This document shows positions 7,679 to 13,721 of a stretch of DNA of 22,481 nucleotides, piece by piece. Position 1 is the first letter of the stretch. Each line of letters starts with the position of its first letter. A program made the position numbers and the translations under genes. Source of the stretch: an uncultured Eubacteriales bacterium (lineage in GTDB: Bacteria > Bacillota > Clostridia > Oscillospirales > CAG-272); NCBI GenBank assembly GCA_900545935.1, contig URAP01000028.1:1-22481 (forward strand), given 5' to 3'. The notes under the pieces are model-generated. The model was not told where the DNA came from, made no database searches, and saw nothing but the letters and a program-made list of their open reading frames with translations.

Positions 7679-8658
7679 TTGCTCAGCAGGCTGTCCTTCA
7701 CCGAAATATCACTTATACCCGACATATCACCGTAGGGGATGGTCTCAGGGTAGTTGGGCTTTGTGAAGGTGCGATCCTTGTAGATAGTCTCGGGTGCGTA
7801 GAGCTCCTTATCCTTGGGAGTGATCTCGTTTACGAGGTAGTCAAATACCTTCATAACGTCCTCGTCGGTCTCCTTACCCTTGATGACCGCGCTGGAGTAT
7901 ACGTCGTAGGGCGAGCCCTCAGCAAGGAAGTGGACCTCAAGCGGCTCACCGTTATTTATCTCGGTAACAGCCTGATGCGTCATGCCGAGACCGATAACAG
8001 CCTCACCCATGATAAGGTTCTGTATAGGACCGGAGCCGGACGAGGTAAAGCCCGCGCCGGAAATGTTCTCAGCCAGACCGTCAAAGAAGGTAAATGCCTT
8101 CTCCTCACCCCATGCGTTGACAAGGTTGAGCAGGAAGATGTATCCCGTGCTCGAGGACTTGGGGTTCGGCATCGAGATAAGACCCTTGTACTCGGGCTTC
8201 AGCAGGTCGTCGTAGGTTTCGGGAACGCTGAGATTCTTCTCGGCAAGCAGCTTTGTGTTTACGACTATCGAGCCGCTCGAGATAACGAAGGGAACGTACT
8301 TGCGGCTGTCGGGAACATAAGTGTCTTTGTAAACGCTGAAATCAACGTCCTTGAGCTCGGCAAGGCTGTCCGAGATCTTTTCCATGTATGCGTTCTCAAG
8401 CTCCATGATGATGTCGCAGTCGGTGTTGTCGCCCTCTGCAATGAGCTTAGACGAGAGGTCGCCCGTCGACTTGTACTCGATGTGGATATCGTACTCGGGG
8501 AACTTTTCGTCAAACATCTTCTGCGCGTTCTCGATACGGTAATCCTCGGAGGTAGCGTAAACGGTAATGGACTTCTTGGAGCCGCAGGAGCTGAGCGGGA
8601 GAGCCGACAGCAGCATTACTGCAGCAAGTGCGAGTGTAAGCTTCTTTCTCATTTTCAT
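7666..8658 (-). CDS. ABC transporter substrate-binding lipoprotein (FbpA/phosphonate-type)
   Basis: A 330-residue protein. A basic N-terminus and hydrophobic core end in the lipobox LSSC, so Cys25 would be lipidated and the protein anchored outside the membrane. The mature part (ITVYATSEDYRIENAQKMFDE..., TYDDLLKPEYKGLISMPNPK) is the classic pattern of Fe3+/2-aminoethylphosphonate/sugar-phosphate-type binding proteins. The paired tyrosines used by ferric-binding FbpA are not evident, so iron is not supported. Phosphonate, a phosphorylated sugar or a polyamine-like ligand remain possible. The start at 8658 has GAAAGG nine bases upstream. It is the first gene of the operon, in the order binding protein, ATPase, permease. 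Confidence 0.92.
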   Translation of the reverse strand: MKMRKKLTLALAAVMLLSALPLSSCGSKKSITVYATSEDYRIENAQKMFDEKFPEYDIHIEYKSTGDLSSKLIAEGDNTDCDIIMELENAYMEKISDSLAELKDVDFSVYKDTYVPDSRKYVPFVISSGSIVVNTKLLAEKNLSVPETYDDLLKPEYKGLISMPNPKSSSTGYIFLLNLVNAWGEEKAFTFFDGLAENISGAGFTSSGSGPIQNLIMGEAVIGLGMTHQAVTEINNGEPLEVHFLAEGSPYDVYSSAVIKGKETDEDVMKVFDYLVNEITPKDKELYAPETIYKDRTFTKPNYPETIPYGDMSGISDISVKDSLLSKWKY

Positions 8659-8767
8659 GATAACTGGCCTTTCTTCTTTTCGTTTTCGACTGACGGTGAG
8701 GAAATGCGCCGTGTGCTCATTTCCGCGCCGACCGCATCACTTTAAGATTCGGTTTCATGTTCATTCA

Positions 8768-8787
8768 TTGTAAAATTCGTTCAACAA
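8768..8787. promoter_or_regulatory. Operator candidate downstream of the ABC operon -10 box
   Basis: The 20-bp stretch TTGTAAAATTCGTTCAACAA is an imperfect palindrome (six of eight arm positions pair). It lies just downstream of the -10 element, where a bound repressor would block transcription. The pentamer GTTCA also recurs at 8759-8763, 8779-8783, 8809-8813 (inverted) and 8854-8858 around the promoter. No regulator gene is adjacent. Confidence 0.45.
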
Positions 8788-8793
8788 TTTGGT

Positions 8794-8822
8794 ATTATAC
8801 ACGCAAAATGAACGTTTGTCAA
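8794..8822 (-). promoter_or_regulatory. Consensus sigma-A promoter of the ABC transporter operon
   Basis: On the minus strand TTGACA (8817-8822), exactly 17 bp, then TATAAT (8794-8799). Both hexamers match consensus perfectly. A leader of roughly 130 bases precedes the lipoprotein start. A promoter this strong next to a 20-bp dyad suggests control by repression. Confidence 0.9.
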
Positions 8823-8920
8823 GTCAAAGACGGTTTTTTTTGCACTTTTATATGTTCAAATGTCGAAAACACGCCGTGCTCAGGAAATCACCGTGCCGCA
8901 AGAATGAAAAAAGGATGAAA

Positions 8921-8956
8921 AGAAAAAGCCCGCCGCAGAGATGATGCGCGGGGGGC
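8921..8956 (-). terminator. Terminator-like hairpin, minus strand
   Basis: On the minus strand GCCCCCCGC (8948-8956) pairs with GCGGCGGGC (8928-8936) with a single C-C mismatch. An 11-base loop separates the arms and TTTTTC follows. It would end transcripts entering from the rhamnose operon through the hairpin array and insulate the ABC promoter. Confidence 0.65.
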
Positions 8957-9093
8957 ATGGGAGCGCAATGAGCGACGGTGCGCTTAATAACAACGATAAT
9001 TTTCGCTCGACTCAAAAGATCCGCCGTCACGATTGTGAAGACGGGAGTGCAGAAAATCAAGTTGATAGTACTACCAAAGCAGCGGACGTGTAT
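8957..9093. other. Non-coding stretch, nothing recognised
   Basis: A short open frame on the minus strand runs through the terminator hairpin and has no ribosome binding site, so I do not call a gene. No repeats or motifs were identified here. Confidence 0.5.
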
Positions 9094-9116
9094 GCCTCTC
9101 CCGCATAGGGGGAGGC
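9094..9116. repeat. Hairpin with GCCTC/GAGGC stem
   Basis: GCCTCTCCC (9094-9102), loop GCATA, GGGGGAGGC (9108-9116) give nine pairs with one wobble. Only TTTC follows on the plus strand, so it is a weak terminator at best. Its right arm plus TTTC is the left copy of a 13-bp inverted repeat whose partner is at 9620-9632. Confidence 0.7.
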
Positions 9117-9251
9117 TTTCACGCGCGAACTTTCAGTGCAAATTAACAACCCGATTTTTGCCAAATCCTTAAGTATACCGTCGTGTATCATCACTACGAA
9201 TTTGAGTAAATCAGGGCCTTAGCCGCTTTTCTTTGTGCGAGCGGAGGCGAC

Positions 9252-9461
9252 GTTGAATCGCACGGCGATTCAACATGAAGTTTTTCTTTGCCGTCACAGA
9301 CGGCAATCTTGCTTTGCAAGACCGCAAAACTTCACGCAAACAACGCGGAGCGTTGTTCAAAAGCTAAGGAAAAGAAACGCCGATTCTCGGGGCGTTGCCC
9401 CGACCCCGTGATGTTTGGAGCGTAAGCTCCAAACTCAGGCATAAAGGCTCCGCCTTTATGC
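9252..9461. repeat. Array of seven perfect hairpins (palindrome cluster)
   Basis: In 210 bp the stems are 9252-9274 (10 bp, loop ACG), 9288-9306 (8 bp, ACA), 9307-9321 (6 bp, TTT), 9339-9357 (8 bp, GGA), 9387-9403 (7 bp, GTT), 9413-9434 (9 bp, GTAA) and 9439-9461 (10 bp, TCC). TGAAGTTTT at 9276-9284 also pairs with AAAACTTCA at 9326-9334, enclosing the second and third hairpins in a branched junction. The stem sequences are all different, yet almost every loop is three bases. It may act as structured RNA, as DNA cruciforms or as a repeat family. Confidence 0.8.
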
Positions 9462-9604
9462 GCCACCCATTTAAAAAAGGCGGACGAAAACTTTAATCTG
9501 CCTAATCCTTAGTCAGTGCGCGGCGGGCGAAACTTTTCATCAGCACGCCCTCAGCTCCTCTGCCCGAGAAAATTCTCTCAGTTTTAAAGCTTTGGTGGGG
9601 GCTT

Positions 9605-9632
9605 GGGGGAGACTTTCTCGAAAGCCTCCCCC
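9605..9632. repeat. Hairpin immediately 3' of the aldo-keto reductase gene
   Basis: GGGGGAG-A-CTTT, loop CTCG, AAAG-C-CTCCCCC: eleven pairs around one A/C mismatch. It lies eight bases beyond the reductase stop codon (9640 on the minus strand). No T-run follows, so it would protect a 3' end rather than terminate. Its right arm is the right copy of the 13-bp inverted repeat. Confidence 0.65.
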
Positions 9633-9639
9633 ATCGTCC

Positions 9640-10668
9640 TCATCTAACGCTTACCTCGCCTGCGAGAACGCGCTTGTAGTCCTCGTAGTTCTTTTTCAGC
9701 AATGCGGGTGTGTCGAGTCCGTAGGGGCATTTTTTGCTGCAAGCGCCGCAGCCGCGGCAGGTCTCTATCTTCTTCATCTCCTGCTGCCAATGCTCGGAGA
9801 GCCAGTTTTCGGACGGTGCGCGGCGGAGCATGAGCGACATTCTCGCGCACTGATTGATAGTTATCCCCTGCGGGCAGGGCATGCAGTAGCCGCAGCCGCG
9901 GCAGAAATCGAGTGCAAGCTCCTCGCGGTCGTGCTCTATCACGGCGCGCAGCTCATCGTCGAGCACGGGCGGCGCATCGAAATACGAGAGCCATTCGGCG
10001 AGCTCGTGCTCGCGTTGTATACCCCATATCGGCAGAACGCCCTCCTGCTCCGACATATAGGCAAATGCGGCGCGCGAATTCGTGATAAGTCCGCCCGCAA
10101 GCGCCTTCATTGCTATAAATCCGACGCCGTGCTCGCGGCAGCTTTGTACAAGCGCGAGCTCGCGCTCGCCAGAGAGATACGAGAACGGAAACTGCAGCGT
10201 AGCGTACAGCCCCGACGCGGCAGCCTCCTCCGCGACGGCGATATTATGCGAGGTTATACCGATATGGCGTATCATGCCCTGGCGGCGAAAATCCTCCATA
10301 GCCTCGTACATTCCGCTGCCGTCGCCCGGTCGGTAGCAGATATCCGACTGATGGAACTGATAGATATCAATGCAGTCGGTGCGGAGCTTTGTCAGCGACG
10401 TATCGAGCTGACGGCGCAGCTCATCCGGGGTCTTTGCGCCGCTCTTAGTCGCTATGTACACACTGCCGCGCACGTCGTGCAGCGCCTCTCCGACCTTTTC
10501 CTCGCTGTCGCTGTACGCACGCGCGGTATCGAAGAATCTCATACCGCCCTCATATGCCCCGCGAACAAGTCCGACCGCGACCTCCTTACTGTCGCGCTGT
10601 ATCGGCAGCGCACCGAATGCGTTCTGCGGAACCTCTATCCCTGTCTTTCCGAGAATAACCGTTTTCAT
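9640..10668 (-). CDS. Aldo/keto reductase with C-terminal two [4Fe-4S] ferredoxin-like domain
   Basis: A 342-residue protein. Residues about 1-260 are an aldo-keto reductase barrel. The tetrad is visible as D and Y in FFDTARAYSD, K in YIATKSG and H in YQFHQ. The C-terminal ~80 residues contain CRGCGYCMPCP (C-x2-C-x2-C-x2-C-P) and CRGCGACSKKCP (C-x2-C-x2-C-x3-C-P), enough ligands for two iron-sulfur clusters. This fusion is common in anaerobes and its electron partner is usually unknown. The start at 10668 has GAAAGGA about eight bases upstream; the frame six codons longer does not. It follows rhaA by 95 bp on the same strand. A role in reducing lactaldehyde from deoxysugar breakdown is plausible but inferred only from position. 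Confidence 0.92.
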   Translation of the reverse strand: MKTVILGKTGIEVPQNAFGALPIQRDSKEVAVGLVRGAYEGGMRFFDTARAYSDSEEKVGEALHDVRGSVYIATKSGAKTPDELRRQLDTSLTKLRTDCIDIYQFHQSDICYRPGDGSGMYEAMEDFRRQGMIRHIGITSHNIAVAEEAAASGLYATLQFPFSYLSGERELALVQSCREHGVGFIAMKALAGGLITNSRAAFAYMSEQEGVLPIWGIQREHELAEWLSYFDAPPVLDDELRAVIEHDREELALDFCRGCGYCMPCPQGITINQCARMSLMLRRAPSENWLSEHWQQEMKKIETCRGCGACSKKCPYGLDTPALLKKNYEDYKRVLAGEVSVR

Positions 10669-10693
10669 ACACTTTTCCTTTCGCACATGACAC

Positions 10694-10735
10694 GAGCGGC
10701 GAATCGGCGAAAATTATCGCTGTGATCCGCCGCTC
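10694..10735. repeat. Intercistronic nested hairpin between rhaA and the reductase gene
   Basis: GAGCGGCG at 10694-10701 is the exact reverse complement of CGCCGCTC at 10728-10735. Inside it GCGA/TCGC pair around an A/T loop. No T-run follows on either strand, so it is not a normal terminator. It more likely adjusts mRNA stability or translation between the two cistrons. Confidence 0.6.
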
Positions 10736-10763
10736 GGCTCATATTATGTTTTTGTATGCCGCA

Positions 10764-12017
10764 TTATCTGTGGCTGAGAACATCCTTCTCATACGCCTTG
10801 ACATCGCCGAGCCACTTCTCGCGCACGGGAACGCCTGCCTTCTCGCAGTACATATCCCATACAGCCGCGAACGGCAGGGTCTTGATCTCTTCAAGAAGCG
10901 CGAGACGGGACGAATAGTCGCCAGAATTCTCATACGCGCGCAGGGTTTCGACAGGCGCGAGCGCTGCGAAGAGCAGAGCCTTCTGCATGCTGCGTGTACC
11001 GATGACCCATGCCGCAATACGGTTGATGGATGCATCGAAGAAGTCGAGACCGATGTGAACACGACGCTCAAAGCCGCCCCACAGAATCTCCTGAGCGATG
11101 TACTTGAGCTCATCGTCGAAGATAACAACGTGGTCGCTGTCCCATCTGACGGGGCGAGAAACATGGAGCAGGATATCATCGAGGAAGAGGAGTGCGGAGG
11201 ATATCTTGTCTGAAACGACCTCGGTTGGGTGATAGTGACCGGTGTCGAGCGTAAGCGACATTCCGTGCTTCTGTGCGTATGCGAGATAGAACTCGTGCGA
11301 GCCGATGGTGCAGCTCTCCGCACCGATACCGAACACCTTGCCCTCTACCGAGTCGATGGTGTACTTGCGGTCGATCTTCTCCGAGAATATCTCGTCATAC
11401 GACTCCATGAGACGCTGACGGAAGGCGTAGCGGTCTACGGGGATATCCTTCATTCCGTCGGGTACCCAATGGTTATCCATAACGGTAGTGCCGAGCTCCT
11501 TACCGATATACTCGGCGATGCGGCGGCATGCCTTGCCGTGGTCTATCCAAAAGCGGCGGATGCCCGCATCGGTATGCGAAAGGGTAAAGCCGTCGGCACT
11601 GTTCTTATGCGAAAAATATGTGGGGTTAAAGTCGATACCGAAGCCGTTTTCCTTAGCCCACTTTACCCATGACTCAAAGTGCTTGGGCGTTATCTCGTCA
11701 CGGTCGACATGTTCGCCGCAGTTATCGAGATATATTGCATGAAGGTTGATGTTCTTGCGGCCGGGAATGAGCGATGCAGCCTTCTCAAAGTCGGCGCGCA
11801 GCTGCTCGATGGTCTTTGCTCTGCCTGGGTAGTTGCCCGTGGTCTGAATGCCGCCGGTGAGGTCTCCGTCGGGATTCTCAAAGCCGCGTACATCATCGCC
11901 CTGCCAGCAGTGCATGGATACGGGTATCTCGGCAACCCTCGCCATTGCCGCCTCGGTATCAACTCCGAGCTCGGCATATATCTCTTTTGCTATTCTGTAT
12001 GCTTCGTTTGCAGACAT
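10764..12017 (-). CDS. rhaA: L-rhamnose isomerase
   Basis: A 417-residue protein, the standard RhaA length. It interconverts L-rhamnose and L-rhamnulose in the cytosol using divalent metal. Family blocks are visible along its length: MHCWQGDDVRGFE near residue 35, NLHAIYLD, NPTYFSHKN, DNHWVPDG, then GAESCTIGSHEFYLAYA, LTLDTGHYHPTE and HVSRPVRWDSDHVV, which carry the metal-binding acidic and histidine residues. The start at 12017 has TAGGAG seven bases upstream. It is 42 bp downstream of rhaB and is the second gene of the operon. The order kinase then isomerase matches many rha loci. The rhamnulose-1-phosphate aldolase gene is not in the window. Confidence 0.97.
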   Translation of the reverse strand: MSANEAYRIAKEIYAELGVDTEAAMARVAEIPVSMHCWQGDDVRGFENPDGDLTGGIQTTGNYPGRAKTIEQLRADFEKAASLIPGRKNINLHAIYLDNCGEHVDRDEITPKHFESWVKWAKENGFGIDFNPTYFSHKNSADGFTLSHTDAGIRRFWIDHGKACRRIAEYIGKELGTTVMDNHWVPDGMKDIPVDRYAFRQRLMESYDEIFSEKIDRKYTIDSVEGKVFGIGAESCTIGSHEFYLAYAQKHGMSLTLDTGHYHPTEVVSDKISSALLFLDDILLHVSRPVRWDSDHVVIFDDELKYIAQEILWGGFERRVHIGLDFFDASINRIAAWVIGTRSMQKALLFAALAPVETLRAYENSGDYSSRLALLEEIKTLPFAAVWDMYCEKAGVPVREKWLGDVKAYEKDVLSHR

Positions 12018-12059
12018 GTATTTTCTCCTATAAGTATATTGGTTTATACGGATACCGAA

Positions 12060-13544
12060 TCAGCCCTCTACGAGCTTGCAGTATCTGCCGTATGCCTCGT
12101 CCCATGCTGCCTTGTCAGCCGTTTTCGGCTCGTACAGCTTGATATCGAACGAATTTCTGATGATGTGTCTTGCCTCGGCAACATCGGCGATCTCACCGAG
12201 CGCCATGCCCTGAACGCAGATATTGCCGATAGCGGTAGCCTCGGTGGGTCCTGCATATACCGGCACGCCGCAGCAATCTGCGGTGAGCTGACAGAGCGGT
12301 GCTTCCTTGCAGCCGCCGCCGACGATGTTGATAAACGGTGCCTTTGTACCCTTGACTGCGTTGATGCGGTCGACCGTCCAACGGTAGGTCAGCGCAAGGC
12401 TGTCAAAAATGCAGCGTACGATCTCGCCGGTCGTTTCGGGTACGGGCTGACCGGTCTTTTTGCAGTAATCGGCGATTCTGCCGGGCATATCGCCGGGCGC
12501 GTTGAAGCTGTAATCGCTCGGGTTGATAATGCTGCGCAGAGGAGTGGATGCCATTGCCGCGTCGGAGAGCTCGTCGAACGAATACTTCTTGCCCTCTCTC
12601 GCCCACTGACGGCGGGATTCCTGCTCGAGCCACAGACCCATAATATTCTTGAGGAAGCGGATGGTGTGAGCCGCGCCGCCCTCGTTTGTAAAGTCGTACT
12701 TTCTCGCGTCGCCGTCAAGACAGGGCTCGGCAAGCTCGGTGCCCATGAGCGACCACGTTCCGCTCGAGATGTATACAAAATCCTTGCCCTTTGCCGGTAC
12801 TGCAACAACCGCGCTTGCGGTATCGTGCGATGCGGCGTGAATGACCTTTGCATGAATATCGCCGACCTCTTCAAGCACCGACGGCAGCAGCTCGCCGACG
12901 ACCGTGCCGGGCTGTGCTATCCTGCCGAAAATGTGTTCGGGCAGACCGAAGCGGGAGATGACCTCTCTCGACCAGTCGCGGGTGCGCGCATCAAGCAGAG
13001 CGCCCGTAGAAGCGATGGTGTACTCATTCTCCTTAACGCCTGTCAGGAAATAGTTGAGCAGGTCGGGCACAAAGAGCATATCGCGAGCCATTCCGAATAT
13101 CTCGGGATTGTCGCGCTGCTCGGCGAGCAGCTGAAATACGGTATTGAAATTCATGGTCTGAATTCCCGTAATGCCGTAGAGCTCGCTCTGACTCATGGTC
13201 TTGAACGCCTGCTCCGGCACACCCGCGGTGCGCTCGTCACGATAGTGGCGCGGGTTGGTGATAAGACGTCCGTTCTTATCGAGGAAGCCGTAATCGACAC
13301 CCCATGTGTCTATCGCGATAGATGCGATATCCTTATCCGCGCTGAGCGCGCAGTTGCGGATGGAATTCTTGATCTCGTGGTAGATACGCAGGATGTCCCA
13401 GTTGAATCCTCCCGCATTGATAACGGGATCGTTCGAGAAGCGGTGATTCTCCTCAAGAGTGAGCTTTTCGCCGTCAAATCGACCTACTATTCCTCTTCCG
13501 CTCGAAGCGCCGAGGTCGATGGCGAGCATCTTCAGTTCTGCCAT
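12060..13544 (-). CDS. rhaB: Rhamnulokinase (FGGY-family sugar kinase)
   Basis: A 494-residue protein. It phosphorylates L-rhamnulose to L-rhamnulose-1-phosphate with ATP. The N-terminal phosphate-binding motif is LAIDLGASSGRGIVG. IDTWGVDYGFLD (substrate pocket), YISSGTWSLMGTEL and the C-terminal nucleotide-binding block NIVGGGCKEAPLCQLTADCC through GPTEATAIGN follow in the order usual for RhaB. The start at 13544 has AAAGGAG eight bases upstream. It is the first gene of the rhaB-rhaA-reductase unit. A TATAAT box lies about 50 bp upstream, with a 20-bp dyad in place of a -35 box. Confidence 0.96.
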   Translation of the reverse strand: MAELKMLAIDLGASSGRGIVGRFDGEKLTLEENHRFSNDPVINAGGFNWDILRIYHEIKNSIRNCALSADKDIASIAIDTWGVDYGFLDKNGRLITNPRHYRDERTAGVPEQAFKTMSQSELYGITGIQTMNFNTVFQLLAEQRDNPEIFGMARDMLFVPDLLNYFLTGVKENEYTIASTGALLDARTRDWSREVISRFGLPEHIFGRIAQPGTVVGELLPSVLEEVGDIHAKVIHAASHDTASAVVAVPAKGKDFVYISSGTWSLMGTELAEPCLDGDARKYDFTNEGGAAHTIRFLKNIMGLWLEQESRRQWAREGKKYSFDELSDAAMASTPLRSIINPSDYSFNAPGDMPGRIADYCKKTGQPVPETTGEIVRCIFDSLALTYRWTVDRINAVKGTKAPFINIVGGGCKEAPLCQLTADCCGVPVYAGPTEATAIGNICVQGMALGEIADVAEARHIIRNSFDIKLYEPKTADKAAWDEAYGRYCKLVEG

Positions 13545-13595
13545 AGCTTTTTCTCCTTTTAATATTATATATTCTGCACTGTGTTATAAGCTGTT

Positions 13596-13627
13596 ATTAT
13601 ACATCACACACCACCGTACGGCGGTGT
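13596..13627 (-). promoter_or_regulatory. rhaB promoter with dyad operator replacing the -35 box
   Basis: TATAAT (minus strand, 13596-13601) has no recognisable -35 hexamer at 16-18 bp. Instead the spacing is filled by ACACCACC-GTAC-GGCGGTGT (13608-13627), a 20-bp dyad with one mismatch. This layout is typical of promoters needing an activator, or blocked by a repressor, bound at -35. Rhamnose operons are often controlled by AraC- or DeoR/LacI-type regulators; none is encoded nearby. Confidence 0.55.
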
Positions 13628-13721
13628 ATACTGCGATATTACGCATTGTAACGCTGCGCGTCGCGGTTTGGGCGGGCATAGCTCATGGGCGATAATATCA
13701 GAATGCGGTGCGGTACCGCGC

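Larger units (their letters stand above)
9108..9632. repeat. 525-bp non-coding element bounded by 13-bp inverted repeats
   Basis: GGGGGAGGCTTTC at 9108-9120 is the exact reverse complement of GAAAGCCTCCCCC at 9620-9632. The enclosed sequence has no plausible gene but holds the palindrome array at 9252-9461. It also holds two related direct repeats, GGCGGACGAAAACTTT (9479-9494) and GGCGGGCGAAACTTTT (9522-9537). The arrangement resembles a composite intergenic repeat or MITE-like element. I saw no target-site duplication, so mobility is inference. Confidence 0.55.

Noticed and set aside
7666..8658. Ferric-iron specificity for the binding protein
   Set aside because: The family resemblance is real, but the paired tyrosines that bind iron in FbpA are not visible, so the substrate was left open.
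8848..9060. 70-codon minus-strand frame between the ABC promoter and the hairpin array
   Set aside because: It passes through the terminator-like stem at 8921-8956, lacks a ribosome binding site and resembles no protein I know.
9252..9461. CRISPR array or retron ncRNA as the explanation for the palindromes
   Set aside because: There are no constant repeats with regular spacers and no cas or reverse-transcriptase gene nearby. The elements are self-complementary stems of differing sequence.
9605..9632. Hairpin after the aldo-keto reductase as its intrinsic terminator
   Set aside because: The following minus-strand bases are AAGCCCCC, with no T-run; the better terminator candidate is downstream at 8921-8956.
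11679..13562. 627-codon plus-strand open frame opposite rhaB and rhaA
   Set aside because: Antisense shadow. Both minus-strand genes have full family motifs and good ribosome binding sites.
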